A stretch of 64,000 nt of DNA from Terriglobia bacterium (GCA_020073385.1 JAIQFH010000042.1:1-64000); one strand, 5' to 3'; counted from the first letter of the stretch, positions 41,935 through 52,986 are shown. Made by a program: numbers and translations. The notes: generated by a model not told the origin, from the sequence alone.

Positions 41935-43407
41935 TTAATGACCCATGGAGCTCCCCGCCCCTAAAATGGCCCGTCCCGGGTACACGTCCCGCACCAACTT
42001 TCCATCATCGATCAGCAGCCTCCCCGCAACCAGCAACTGATGAACGCCCACGCTGGCTTCCATCGGTTTCTCGAATGTAGAACGGTCGCTAATCGTCGCC
42101 GGATCAAAGACGACAATGTCCGCATCAGCACCTTCCTGCAAGCGTCCCTTATGGCGAGCCGCAGGCGTTGACCTTTCTAGCATCTGTGCGGGCATGAGCG
42201 TCATCTTGCGGAGCGCATCCATCAGGCTCAACGTCTTCTTCTCGCGAACATATTGCGCCAGCACGCGCGAGTAAGTTCCCGCATTGCGGGGATGCCCGTC
42301 GGCTCCATCGCTCGCGATCATGATGAGCGGGTTGGGAATGGTAGCGTCCACCATCTCCTGAGTGTTCGCGAAGATGATTACATCCTGAGCCTCGCTGGAC
42401 TTGTGCAGTGCCTCGAATCTCTCTTTCGTCAGATGCTCGCCGGTGCTGGGCAGGACCAGGTTGCTGTATTCGATGCCGAGCTTCTCGCGCCAGCCGGGAT
42501 TGAACAAAGCGGAATTGATTGAAGTCATTCCCGCGATGTACGGATAGGCCTCGGTGGTCACATCCAGGCCGCGCGCGCGGGCTCCCCCCACCAGCGACAG
42601 GCACTCGATGGTGTCCAGCAGGCATGTGCTGTTGATGTGAACAATGTGCAGCGGCGCTCCCGAGATCGCGGCTGCTCCAATCACTTCCTCTACGGCTTCG
42701 ATCGCGGAACCGGGCTCTTTGCGTCCGAAACTGCGCATATGCGTGTAGACCGGCAGTTCATGCTGGGCGGCGAAGCGGAAGATATCAATGACCTCGAGTC
42801 GCGTCGCGCCGGGCGTGTACTGAATGCCCATGCCGATGCCAAGAGCGCCGGCGTCCAATTCGTGCTGTAGGCGCTGTTTGATTCTGCCGATCTGCTCTTG
42901 GGTCGCGTTGTCGTCGGTCGCAGGGCCGCTCTTCGGCAGAATTTCTGGAATACCAGCGTGCGGGCCCGTAACGCCCGGATTCAGCGGCGCACCGAAGACC
43001 AGCGCCCGCGCCGCCACATGGCTCGCTGTGGTGCCGTAGTGAATGAGCGATTGCCCTTCTTTGGATTTAAGAAACTGCGCAACGTCGGGGACGCCGATTT
43101 CCATTTCGAGAGCCGTCGTTACCCCGTCGAATGCTTTCACTCGCTGGCTGGCGAGTTCCTGGCCGTGCTGATGCAGATCGATGAATCCGGGAGCGACAAC
43201 GAGTCCAGCCGCATGAATGACACGGCGCCCCGATAGCGGCTCGGCAGAAATTCGCGCGATCTTGCCATCGCGAATGCCCACATTGCGAACGGCATCAAGG
43301 CCGGTCTCAGGATCCATCACGCGGCCGCCTTCGAGCACAACGTCAAACTGCTGGGCGGCGGCGAACGTGCTAATCAGCACAAGAGAAAGCAAACGAATCG
43401 TGCGCAT
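41935..43407 (-). CDS. exported amidohydrolase, D-aminoacylase/N-acyl-D-amino-acid deacylase type
   Basis: 490 residues with a signal peptide (MRTIRLLSLVLISTFAAAQ). The metallo-amidohydrolase barrel is recognisable from APGFIDLHQHGQE (metal His-x-His), TALEMEIGVPD, GMGIQYTPGATRLEVID, LPVYTHMRS, APLHIVHINST and MIASDGADGHPRNAGTYSRVL. The last segments carry the remaining His/Asp ligands and the C-terminal beta-sandwich (GADADIVVFDPATI). It probably removes acyl groups from N-acyl-D-amino acids or related dipeptides in the periplasm. Substrate not determined. Confidence 0.88.
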   Translation of the reverse strand: MRTIRLLSLVLISTFAAAQQFDVVLEGGRVMDPETGLDAVRNVGIRDGKIARISAEPLSGRRVIHAAGLVVAPGFIDLHQHGQELASQRVKAFDGVTTALEMEIGVPDVAQFLKSKEGQSLIHYGTTASHVAARALVFGAPLNPGVTGPHAGIPEILPKSGPATDDNATQEQIGRIKQRLQHELDAGALGIGMGIQYTPGATRLEVIDIFRFAAQHELPVYTHMRSFGRKEPGSAIEAVEEVIGAAAISGAPLHIVHINSTCLLDTIECLSLVGGARARGLDVTTEAYPYIAGMTSINSALFNPGWREKLGIEYSNLVLPSTGEHLTKERFEALHKSSEAQDVIIFANTQEMVDATIPNPLIMIASDGADGHPRNAGTYSRVLAQYVREKKTLSLMDALRKMTLMPAQMLERSTPAARHKGRLQEGADADIVVFDPATISDRSTFEKPMEASVGVHQLLVAGRLLIDDGKLVRDVYPGRAILGAGSSMGH

Positions 43408-43519
43408 AGGGGGCTCCGAAGCTAGCGATGATAGCAGGAAGCAAGGCGATTGCTTCGAGGATGGACCGCCACCACGGCCTGACGCGTTTCTTTTGCCTCA
43501 CGTACACTGAAGATTCGGT

Positions 43520-44176
43520 TTGAAAAACATCGGACACATTCTGGCGCGCTACACGGCGTGGATCCTGGGGCTGATGAAGGTACTCGGAATCTGGGGCCCA
43601 TTCGTGATCGCCTTTGCCGACAGCGCCCTGCTCGGCATGCCCGTCGATTTCATCGTTGCGACCTACGTGTACCAGGACCGCAGGCGAATGCTGCTTTACG
43701 TCGCCATGGCATCGCTCGGATCGGCTCTGGGCAGCATTCCCCTATACATCCTCGGGTATTTGGGCGGCGAAAAGGTTTTGCGAAAGCGCATCAGCGAAGA
43801 GCGCTTTCTGAAGATTCATCAATCGTTTGAACGCAATGAATTCTGGGCATTAATGTTTCCCGGCATGCTTCCGCCGCCCATGCCCTTCAAAGTATTTGTG
43901 CTCGGTGCCGCTGTATTTGAGATGAGGTTCCGCGATTTCCTGATCGCAATCTTCGCCGGGCGGTTTGTCCGCTTCCTGGTTCTGTCGGTTCTGGTGATCT
44001 TTTTCGGCCCGCAGATCGTCGGCCGCTTCGGCGGCGTTTTCAAACAGCATTGGATGCTGCTCTCGGGAGCCATCCTCGAGGTAGGTTTGGTGCTTTGGCT
44101 GTTGGCTCGAACCAGGAAATCAAAGAAGAACGCCGCTCCCCCTGCGGAGAACGGCGTCAAAACTCAGGTGGACTAG
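43520..44176 (+). CDS. DedA/VTT-domain membrane protein
   Basis: 218 residues from TTG 43520; ATG 43574 is an alternative start. The VTT (SNARE-associated) fold shows VIAFADSALLGMPVDFIVA, GSALGSIPLYILGYLGG, FPGMLPPPMPFKVFVLGA and FLIAIFAGRFVRFLVLSVL. DedA-family proteins act in lipid carrier or phospholipid flipping and in membrane homeostasis. The tail is basic and cytoplasmic (RTRKSKKNAAPPAENG). Convergent with the next gene. Confidence 0.87.
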   Translation: MKNIGHILARYTAWILGLMKVLGIWGPFVIAFADSALLGMPVDFIVATYVYQDRRRMLLYVAMASLGSALGSIPLYILGYLGGEKVLRKRISEERFLKIHQSFERNEFWALMFPGMLPPPMPFKVFVLGAAVFEMRFRDFLIAIFAGRFVRFLVLSVLVIFFGPQIVGRFGGVFKQHWMLLSGAILEVGLVLWLLARTRKSKKNAAPPAENGVKTQVD

Positions 44177-44190
44177 TACATCCGCTCGGG

Positions 44191-44745
44191 TTACACCGCG
44201 GCGGTATGGTCGCCAGCACCCCGCAACCGCCCGGCGAGCGCTTGCTGAAGAGCGGGAACGCTAAACATTGCAAGTGAGAAGAGCAAATCGCTGACCGCTG
44301 TGCCGCGGAAGAATGGGACCGCCGCCTCGTAGCACGCCATCAATCCGGTGAGCGTCCTGGGATACATCTGTGGCCACGCCGCCCAAACGGCGAGGTTGCT
44401 GATGATAAAAAATGATACGGAACTGGCGGCCGCTGCAACGACCACGCGCCAGAATCCGGATTTTTCGCGAAGATTCGTTCCCAGCCACAGGATGGCTGCA
44501 TACCAGGCCCACGTGACCAGGGTGTCCCACGTGAACGGGTAGTGCCATGCAAAGCGGGTCAACACCACATCCGTGCCGGCTAACAAGACGAGCGGGACCC
44601 ACATCTGCCGGCGCGAGCCGCGAGCCCCGAAAAACAGCAGGGACGCCGCTAGTGGCGTGAAATGCCACGCATGCGGCAAGTTCAGACCGAGGAAGGGAAA
44701 GAACCGGACGGCGATAGCGAGCAGTACGAAGAGATAGGGCAGCAT
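44191..44745 (-). CDS. DUF6580-family membrane protein
   Basis: 184 residues from ATG 44745, which has GAGG 5 bases upstream (GTG 44751 is in frame). About five transmembrane helices (LPYLFVLLAIAVRFF, WVPLVLLAGTDVVLT, TLVTWAWYAAILWLG, VVVAAAASSVSFFIISNLAVW, LLFSLAMFSVPALQQAL). The motif HAWHFTPLAASLLFFGA and the SNLAVW segment match DUF6580, which resembles the substrate-binding subunits of energy-coupling-factor transporters. The ligand is unknown. Confidence 0.82.
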   Translation of the reverse strand: MLPYLFVLLAIAVRFFPFLGLNLPHAWHFTPLAASLLFFGARGSRRQMWVPLVLLAGTDVVLTRFAWHYPFTWDTLVTWAWYAAILWLGTNLREKSGFWRVVVAAAASSVSFFIISNLAVWAAWPQMYPRTLTGLMACYEAAVPFFRGTAVSDLLFSLAMFSVPALQQALAGRLRGAGDHTAAV

Positions 44746-44815
44746 GGTCACCTCGAAGATGAATTCCTATTCTGTGCGCTACCGGCAACTCCGTCAAGAG
44801 GAAGGGACCACGTAG

Positions 44816-44876
44816 GGACAGCCGCCTCGGCTGTCCGCCAAAGCGAAGCGAGGCGAGGCGAGACGAAGCGAGGCGA
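44816..44876 (+). repeat. REP copy (family A), with extended GCGAAGCGAGGCGAG tail
   Basis: Palindrome GGACAGCCG-CCT-CGGCTGTCC at 44816-44836, preceded by CGTAGG and followed by GCGAAGCGAGGCGAG-type repeats to 44876. Same orientation as the copies at 49453 and 57304. Confidence 0.85.
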
Positions 44877-44890
44877 TTCAGGCCGCGGCC

Positions 44891-45964
44891 CTAGCGCTGA
44901 TCCGGATCGGGCACGACAACTCGTCCCTTCTGCGTTTCGTACACATCCCCAACCACGCGCAGATCTTTATCCAGCTTCACTCCCACGCAGAGAGCGCAGC
45001 GCCCACGATCCCTGCCGAACAGGTTCGGAAACTGTCCGTAGCGCAAGTCCTGAAAGAGCACGATGTAGCCCTCCTCGGGAGGCTCGAGAACTTCGGTCTC
45101 CGCGATCGGATACTTGGCCCAATCCAGAAACGCCCTCCCAGCATAGGATTTCTTCGCCGCCAACGCGATCGGGGTCTCCTCCGGCTTGTAACGAATATCC
45201 ATCCGTTCCTCTGGATCAACTTCGGGTCCAAGGGAATCCACGAGAGGCAGGGCAAAGAAATCGGATGCCTCCACGACTCCAAACCAGTGAAATGGATCTA
45301 TCATCGTCGGATAAGCCGACGCTCGCAACGGATCTAGTCCGCTGTAGGTTCGAGCTTCCAGCGCGTTGACCGCGCGACGATGCTCGTAATCCCGCAATCC
45401 CCACATCAGAACCACACCGATCAGCGCCAACGTGGCAGCCACGCGCCCGCGAGGGCCGCGGCTGCGTGCGCCAAGCTCTTTGTCGATCAGAGAAAACAGT
45501 GATGGAACGATCAAGCCAAGGATCAGCAGCCCCAGCATGACCGGCTCAACAATGAATACGATGTCCCATGAATACCACTTCTCCGAAAATGGCCAGAAAG
45601 GCCGGACGCCGTAGTTGTTGGTGAAATCGAGCAGAATGTGGCTGAGTCCGGCAAGGCAGGCATAGAAAAAAAGCACGCCCCATCGCGGCGGCAAATTAGG
45701 ATCTTTCGTTTTGCGGCCCCGCAGCCGCCACACTAGATAAACGAAAGCGATCACAACCGCGGCGTCCAGTGGAACTCCAAGGAATGAATGCGTAAACCCA
45801 CGATGATGCTCGAAGCCAAATGCCGGCCCCCAGTAACGGCCAATAACATCGAGATCGGGCGCTTCGGCCGCCAAAGTCAGCGTGAGCGTTGCCAATGCCG
45901 TCTTGCGATTGAGGCCGGCGCGTCCCATGCACGCGCCGGTCAGAAAGTGAGTGACAGGTTCCAA
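44891..45964 (-). CDS. YdjM/DUF457-type membrane-bound metal-dependent hydrolase
   Basis: 357 residues. The metal ligands expected in this family are visible: PVTHFLTGACMGR, EAPDLDVIG, FEHHRGFTHSFLG and LSHILLDFTNNYG. Four or five membrane helices follow (AAVVIAFVYLVW, VMLGLLILGLIVPSLFSLI, VAATLALIGVVLMWGL). The C-terminal 150 residues form a soluble domain (HWFGVVEASDFFALPLV, EGYIVLFQDLRYGQFP) seen in many homologues. E. coli YdjM is an SOS gene; no LexA box is evident here. Reaction unknown. Confidence 0.85.
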   Translation of the reverse strand: MEPVTHFLTGACMGRAGLNRKTALATLTLTLAAEAPDLDVIGRYWGPAFGFEHHRGFTHSFLGVPLDAAVVIAFVYLVWRLRGRKTKDPNLPPRWGVLFFYACLAGLSHILLDFTNNYGVRPFWPFSEKWYSWDIVFIVEPVMLGLLILGLIVPSLFSLIDKELGARSRGPRGRVAATLALIGVVLMWGLRDYEHRRAVNALEARTYSGLDPLRASAYPTMIDPFHWFGVVEASDFFALPLVDSLGPEVDPEERMDIRYKPEETPIALAAKKSYAGRAFLDWAKYPIAETEVLEPPEEGYIVLFQDLRYGQFPNLFGRDRGRCALCVGVKLDKDLRVVGDVYETQKGRVVVPDPDQR

Positions 45965-46082
45965 GCGGTGATCTGAATTCTCTTTCCTTGCAGCTATCTT
46001 TTACCAGCAAACTCTTTGCGAACGCATCAGTCTCACGGCAAAATCACTTTGACGCAAGATCTACTCGCAGCGACGCAAAACT

Positions 46083-47033
46083 TCACTTTCCCCGCCGAGG
46101 TGCGAGCAGTGTCAAGGCGTGGGGAATGATCGAGATTTCAGCCGGCAGGCTTCCGATCAGTTCCCCATCGGCCTCCACGTAAATCTTGCGTGCGGGCGAG
46201 TTCGGCTCTGCGTAATCGCACACTGCACGGGTGCTGTAAGCAAGCTCTATTCCGGGAATAGTCCACTTCCGCCCAAGAAGCGCCCGCGTTACGTATGCCA
46301 GATAAGCGAGCCTCCGATCCGTGTGGCATAGGATCAGCCGTATGTCATTGCGATCCAGCGACGCGCCGGGAGCCAGTTCGCGCACGACCCCGCCAAAATT
46401 CCGGATACGCACCGCCATCAGTTCAGTGACCGCCGCACTCTTTGGCGGGTCGACCTCCGGCGTCATGTATTCGACGTGAAAGCGCGTCATGGGATAGGTG
46501 AACCACATCTGCCACGCCTTGGCATAATACGCGCCCATGCCCAGACGCTGCTTCGCGCTTGTAAGGAGTTTGTAGCACATGTGAGCATCCACACCGACGC
46601 CCGCAGCCACTAGGAAATAGCGCGTCTTGCGCAGGCCGCTAAGATCCGGGCACGTGATCTGTCCCAAGGCCACGCGCCGCCGCTCGGCATTCAGAGCTGC
46701 CTTAGCAGCCGCTGGGATTTTCAGCGGAAGGCCGAGATCGTGAGCGAGAGCATTGGCCGTCCCCATGGGCAGGATTCCGATCGCGACATGCGTATTCGCC
46801 AGCACCTGGGCGATGTTGTTGATAGTGCCGTCGCCGCCACACGCGAAAACCGCATCGCATCCCGCCGCAATTGCCTGCTGCACCAACTCCGCAGCCTGCT
46901 CGCGCGAATTCGAAGCGAGCAACCCGGCCTCAACCCCCCCGCCTCTCAGAATCTCCAACGCAGATTGCAGTTCCCGTTGCTTTTGCTTGCTGCCGCCCGA
47001 CTCCGGATTGTAGAGCAACGCCGCCTTCCGCAT
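46083..47033 (-). CDS. diacylglycerol/sphingosine kinase family lipid kinase (YegS-like)
   Basis: 316 residues. The N-terminal kinase domain has LLYNPESGGSKQKQREL and the nucleotide loop FACGGDGTINNIAQVL, then LPMGTANALAHDLGLP; the C-terminal beta-sandwich ends with VEADGELIGSLPAEISIIPHAL. It phosphorylates a lipid such as diacylglycerol at the inner membrane. Alone in its transcription unit. Confidence 0.9.
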   Translation of the reverse strand: MRKAALLYNPESGGSKQKQRELQSALEILRGGGVEAGLLASNSREQAAELVQQAIAAGCDAVFACGGDGTINNIAQVLANTHVAIGILPMGTANALAHDLGLPLKIPAAAKAALNAERRRVALGQITCPDLSGLRKTRYFLVAAGVGVDAHMCYKLLTSAKQRLGMGAYYAKAWQMWFTYPMTRFHVEYMTPEVDPPKSAAVTELMAVRIRNFGGVVRELAPGASLDRNDIRLILCHTDRRLAYLAYVTRALLGRKWTIPGIELAYSTRAVCDYAEPNSPARKIYVEADGELIGSLPAEISIIPHALTLLAPRRGK

Positions 47034-47057
47034 AGGTATTCGAAGCGTGATTGTACT

Positions 47058-47102
47058 GTAGCGCCGACGTCCCGCCGGCTGTGGCGGGGGCGTCTCGCCC
47101 CC
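47058..47102 (+). repeat. family B double-hairpin repeat, intergenic copy
   Basis: Begins GTAGCGCCG, first hairpin CCGACGTCCCGCCGG (one mismatch), second hairpin CGGGGGCGTCTCGCCCCCG. A near-identical copy lies inside the E2 gene at 62394-62440. Located just upstream of the lipid kinase start. Confidence 0.8.
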
Positions 47103-47145
47103 GAGCGTCGGGCGAGATTAGTACCTGAGGTCCGCCAATGACTCT

Positions 47146-47655
47146 TCAGCGTCTGCCCCACTCCCACATCCCAAACACAGCCTTCTGCGGAAGCGGATGT
47201 CCCAGTTGCCGCGCCAGCATGGCGATCTGTCCTCGATGATGCGCATCGTGTGCGATCAGGTATCCCACGAATCCCGCAACATCCGGGCGAAATCCCTTGA
47301 TCCGGCCGTCAGTTTCGAGCGCCTGTCGGCATAGCTTGTGCAACGCTGCCCGGCTGCCATCCAGAGCACGCGTTGCCTGAGCTAGCGTGACCGTCGCGCG
47401 ATCCAGTTGCTCCGGGATCTCCTCTGCCTTGGCCGCCTTCAACCACATGACGCGCACATTATGCATGTGCGCCACGATCGCAGCGATTGTCCGTCCCTTA
47501 CCGTCCGGAAGTTTCGCGTTCCAGGCCTCAGTCGGCAAGTTTTCGATCAGGTACAGGTTGATGCGGTTGTTGGTATCGAGCGCGTTCAGTAATGCCAGGG
47601 GGAGTTGGGTGGAGTAGGGTTCGCTCTGAGGTTTGGCGCGCGGTTCCTTAGGCAT
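47146..47655 (-). CDS. DinB-family protein
   Basis: 169 residues forming the four-helix DinB/YfiT fold. Metal-binding histidines are in IVAHMHNVRVMW and LIAHDAHHRGQIAML. Many DinB proteins are thiol transferases or damage-inducible proteins of unknown role. The closing GHPLPQKAVFGMWEWGRR is typical of this subgroup. Divergent from the TPR gene at 47791. Confidence 0.88.
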   Translation of the reverse strand: MPKEPRAKPQSEPYSTQLPLALLNALDTNNRINLYLIENLPTEAWNAKLPDGKGRTIAAIVAHMHNVRVMWLKAAKAEEIPEQLDRATVTLAQATRALDGSRAALHKLCRQALETDGRIKGFRPDVAGFVGYLIAHDAHHRGQIAMLARQLGHPLPQKAVFGMWEWGRR

Positions 47656-47790
47656 TCCGGTTCACTCTCCGGCGACTTGGCAAAGTGCTTAAATTTGGCA
47701 TAAGCTGGGGCACGCTTGCAAGGGTTGCTTTCCGCGCAGTTTCTCTGGTTTTGGGGCTTGTCACTTAACAATTCGAGGAGGGCCGTCCAG

Positions 47791-49437
47791 ATGAAGATTC
47801 TGGCGCAGTCATTGTGCGGTCTTTTGCTCTGCATGCCCGGGGCAGCGCAAAATCATGCTCACCATACGCAGAGTCATGCCGTTTCACTGGTCACTGGTCT
47901 TGGCGACCTGCACCACCCTGTATCCACGCATAGTCTTGAAGCGCAGAAGTTCTTCGATCAAGGACTCCGCTTCATTTACGCGTTCAACCACGACGAGGCA
48001 GCCCGATCGTTCCAACACGCTGCGGAACTCGATCCGAAACTCGCCATGGCGTACTGGGGAGTCGCCGAGGCGGTGGGACCGAACTATAACGATCCAGCCG
48101 ATCCCGATCGCTACAAGCGCGCGCACGACGCCGTGCAAAAAGCCGCTGATCTTTTCTCAGCGGCTTCGCCCAGCGAACAGGCCTACATTCAGGCAATGGC
48201 GAAGCGGTTCCCCGCCGATCCGAACTCCGATCTGAAGAAGGCTGCCGAAGACTATCGCGACGCCATGCGCGATGTTGCGCGCCAGTTCCCCGACGATCTT
48301 GACGCGGCCACGCTCTTCGCCGAGTCCGGGATGAATCTCCATCCTTGGGGGCTCTGGCATCAGGACGGGACTCCCGAAGCCGGCACGGAAGAGATTGTCT
48401 CGACGCTCGAGTCGGTGATCAAACGTGATCCCAACCACCTGGGCGCGATCCACTACTACATCCACGCCGTCGAGGCCTCGAACAATCCCGAGCGCGCTTT
48501 GGCTGGCGCGAACAAACTGGCCGCCCTTGCGCCGAATGCCGGACACATTGTTCACATGCCAGCGCACATTTACATCCGCACCGGCGACTATGAAGCCGCC
48601 GTCACGACCAACCAAAAAGCTGCGGAAGTCGATCGCGCGTACATCAAGGAGACCGGCGCGCAGGGCATTTATCCCATGATGTACTACAGCCACAACCTGC
48701 ATTTCGTGGCCATGTGCGGCGCCATGAACGGGCGCTACGCGGAAGCCCGCAAGAACGCCGATCTGCTGGTCGCGAATGTCGGCCCGCATGTGAAGGACAT
48801 GCCGCCGCTCGAAGGATTCATGACCATTCCGGTCGCGGTCGAGATTCGTTTCCACCACTGGAACGAAATTCTGAAGATGCCTGCCCCGGATCCGTCCATG
48901 AAGACCGCGACGGTGTTCTGGCATTTCGGCCGTGGCTTGGCGCTGGCCGGGACCGGGAAGATCGCCGCTGCGGAGGAGGAATACAAGATCGTCTCCGAGG
49001 CCGAAGCAGCAACACCGCCCGATGTGATCTTCCAGATGCCCATCAACAACAAGGCCAAAGACATCATGAAAATCGCCGAGGACGTCCTGGGCGCAAAAAT
49101 CGCTTTGGCGAAGAAAGACACAGCCGGCGCGATCTCGATGCTCGGTGATGCGGTCGCGATCCAGGACAAGCTCAACTACGGCGAACCGCCGGACTGGTTC
49201 TATCCCGTGCGGGAAAATTTGGGCGGTGCGCTGCTGCTTAGCGGTGACGCCCCAGCTGCGGAGAAAGTCTTCCGAGACGATCTCGATCGCAATCCCCGCA
49301 ATCCGCGTTCGTTGTTCGGCCTGCAGCAATCATTGCTGCAACAGAAGCGCGACTACGACGCCGGATTCGTAAAGAAGCAGCTCGACGCCTCGTGGAAAAG
49401 CAGTTCACATGTGTTGAAGTTAGATGATCTGGTGTGA
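47791..49437 (+). CDS. secreted TPR-containing protein
   Basis: 548 residues from ATG 47791, chosen for its GAGGAGG site; the earlier frame has no such signal. The signal peptide (KILAQSLCGLLLCMPGAAQ) precedes a histidine-rich stretch (NHAHHTQSH), then TPR-like helices (SLEAQKFFDQGLRFIYAFNHDEA, DPKLAMAYWGVAEAVGPNYN, HYYIHAVEASNNPERALAGA, MPAHIYIRTGDYEAAV). The segment IHYYIHAVEAS plus MPAHI recurs in a family of large secreted TPR proteins without assigned function. Antisense frame 48157-49329 is a shadow. Confidence 0.87.
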   Translation: MKILAQSLCGLLLCMPGAAQNHAHHTQSHAVSLVTGLGDLHHPVSTHSLEAQKFFDQGLRFIYAFNHDEAARSFQHAAELDPKLAMAYWGVAEAVGPNYNDPADPDRYKRAHDAVQKAADLFSAASPSEQAYIQAMAKRFPADPNSDLKKAAEDYRDAMRDVARQFPDDLDAATLFAESGMNLHPWGLWHQDGTPEAGTEEIVSTLESVIKRDPNHLGAIHYYIHAVEASNNPERALAGANKLAALAPNAGHIVHMPAHIYIRTGDYEAAVTTNQKAAEVDRAYIKETGAQGIYPMMYYSHNLHFVAMCGAMNGRYAEARKNADLLVANVGPHVKDMPPLEGFMTIPVAVEIRFHHWNEILKMPAPDPSMKTATVFWHFGRGLALAGTGKIAAAEEEYKIVSEAEAATPPDVIFQMPINNKAKDIMKIAEDVLGAKIALAKKDTAGAISMLGDAVAIQDKLNYGEPPDWFYPVRENLGGALLLSGDAPAAEKVFRDDLDRNPRNPRSLFGLQQSLLQQKRDYDAGFVKKQLDASWKSSSHVLKLDDLV

Positions 49438-49452
49438 GCACAGCCTACGTAG

Positions 49453-49600
49453 GGACAGCCGCCTCGGCTGTCCCGCGAAGGCGAAGCCGAGCGGCTGTGA
49501 CCAGAAAGCCTGAATCGTACGCGCCCGAGTCTTATGTCGGAATAACCGGCATCCCCCCGGGCGGCTCGCTTCGCTTCGCCGGACAGCCGAGGCGGCTGTC
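49453..49600. repeat. REP (family A) inverted pair, 3' side of the RAYT gene
   Basis: Forward copy: GGACAGCCG-CCT-CGGCTGTCC at 49453-49473 with tail CGCGAAGGCGAAGCCGAGCGG (in two parts) to 49494. Inverted copy: head 49562-49580, palindrome 49581-49600. The 87 bases between palindrome units have no gene. The inverted copy ends 33 bases from the RAYT stop codon. Confidence 0.88.
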
Positions 49601-49632
49601 TCTCCGGAAACCGTAGCTGTCGCCGGTGCTCG

Positions 49633-50133
49633 TCAGCCCGCTTTGCCAGTGATAATCGGCGCTTTGGCGTGGGTTGCACTCTCGCGCCGGACCCACATCC
49701 AGGGATAATCGGCAAAACTGCCGACAAGTCCTTTTCTCGCCGGATTATCAAGGATGTATGCGATCTTGGCATCGAGGGATTCAGAGGATCGCAGAACCCG
49801 ATCGAAAGACTCCGCCTGCCAAACCCGGCCAGTTCGCCCAAGCGCGCAATTGATCAACTGTGCCGACGCCCCCTTGATCGCCCCCATGATCTCCGCCAGC
49901 GAGTAATACTCCTGCTTCCGTCCATTGATCAACGGAGTGAATATCAAATGAACGTGGTCGGGCATGACTACCGCCGCATGCAGAAAATGCTTAGTGTCGT
50001 TGTCATGAAGACAAGACCGCAATGCGATCGAGCGAGCCGCGTCAGGCAAAATCCACCGCTGAAATGTACAGAACGTTACGAAATGCCGTTTATCATCCCG
50101 CTGCAAATGAGGCAATTTCCGCCGGTAAAACAT
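49633..50133 (-). mobile_element. REP-associated tyrosine transposase (RAYT), IS200/Y1 superfamily
   Basis: A complete 166-residue gene. The HUH metal site is PDHVHLI (His60 and His62), the VWQAESFDRVLR segment is characteristic of RAYTs, and the probable catalytic tyrosine is Tyr126 in AKIAYILDNPARKGLV. RAYTs are single-copy, domesticated relatives of IS200 transposases that nick at REP palindromes with a 5' tetranucleotide and are thought to spread or maintain them. Here REP pairs sit at both ends, the nearest one starting about 12 bases upstream of its ATG, so its 5' untranslated region is itself REP sequence. Confidence 0.92.
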
Positions 50134-50144
50134 AACTCACGTAG

Positions 50145-50330
50145 CGACAGCCGCCTCGGTTGTCCCGCGAAGGCGAAGCCGAGCGGCATCAACCCAAAAG
50201 CGTAACGCGCAGTGCTCTCAGAGGGAAGAACGAACCATCTGTTTGAGCGCGTTCCAGCCCCAAATTGGGACAGAAATAGTTGCGACCGTTCGGCTCGCTT
50301 CGCTTCGCGGGACAGCCGAGGCGGCTGTCG
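50145..50330. repeat. REP (family A) inverted pair, 5' side of the RAYT gene
   Basis: Forward copy at 50145-50165 (with a G-to-T wobble change in the stem) plus tail to 50186; inverted copy with head 50291-50309 and palindrome 50310-50330. Together with 49453-49600 it gives the RAYT gene two flanking REP doublets of the same forward-then-inverted order. Confidence 0.88.
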
Positions 50331-50354
50331 CTACGTGTTTCTTGCCGCTTATAA

Positions 50355-52382
<2,028 letters not shown>

Positions 52383-52395
52383 AGTTCTTCTGCTT

Positions 52396-52482
52396 GTCAT
52401 GCTGAGCGAAGCGAAGCACCTGTGCATCTTGCCGGGGAGTGCAGAGGTCCTTCGCGGCCAAAAACGCCGCTCAGGATGACAA
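52396..52482. repeat. GTCATGCTGAGCG / CTCAGGATGAC dispersed repeat
   Basis: Inverted ends TGTCATGCTGAGCG (52395-52408) and CGCTCAGGATGACA (52469-52482) enclose about 60 bases. The right end provides the stop codon and last codons (…KLSS) of the HIT gene on the minus strand, so the repeat has defined that protein's C-terminus. Confidence 0.7.
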
Positions 52483-52986
52483 TTTTTCCCTGGGAGGGAG
52501 CTCTGCAGAACCCATCGCCTCCCGCATCCTCCCCCAAGTCACTTCCAGCGTCTCCGGCAGCACCCGCGTCTCCCCCACCACCGACATGAAGTTCGCGTCC
52601 GCCACCCACCTAGGCAGCACGTGCATGTGAATGTGCCCCGCGATCCCTGCCCCCGCAGCCTTCCCAATATTCATCCCCAGATTGATCCCGTCCGGCCGAT
52701 AGAGGTTCCGCAGCACCGTCTCCATCTTCTGCGAAAGCGCCATCATCTCTTGAGCCGCGGCTGCTGGTAACTTCCGTAACTCATCCAGGTGCTCGTAGGG
52801 CACGATCATCACGTGCCCCGGCGTATACGGATAGGTATTCAGAATGACGAAACAATGCTGCCCGCGATAGACGATCCGGGCCTTGGCGTCATCCTTCTCT
52901 TTTGCCGCCTCGCAGAACACGCATCCGGTATCCTTTTCTGTGCCCGAAACGTAGGCATACCGCCAAGGCGTCCAAAGATAATCCAT
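52471..52986 (-). CDS. HIT-family hydrolase (Ap4A-type)
   Basis: 171 residues from ATG 52986 (MDYLWTPWRYAYVSG); the frame extends far upstream but only through DNA facing the rpsA promoter. The histidine triad is HIHMHVLPRW. A CVFCEAA motif suggests a zinc site. Members split dinucleoside polyphosphates or nucleotide conjugates. The last residues and the stop come from a dispersed repeat, so the native tail may once have been different. Confidence 0.9.
   Translation of the reverse strand: MDYLWTPWRYAYVSGTEKDTGCVFCEAAKEKDDAKARIVYRGQHCFVILNTYPYTPGHVMIVPYEHLDELRKLPAAAAQEMMALSQKMETVLRNLYRPDGINLGMNIGKAAGAGIAGHIHMHVLPRWVADANFMSVVGETRVLPETLEVTWGRMREAMGSAELPPREKLSS

Noticed and set aside
44662..45369. 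235-codon plus-strand frame
   Set aside because: Antisense to the YdjM-type gene and crossing a REP element; Arg/Pro-rich shadow.
48157..49329. 390-codon antisense frame over the TPR gene
   Set aside because: Shadow of a well-supported secreted TPR protein.
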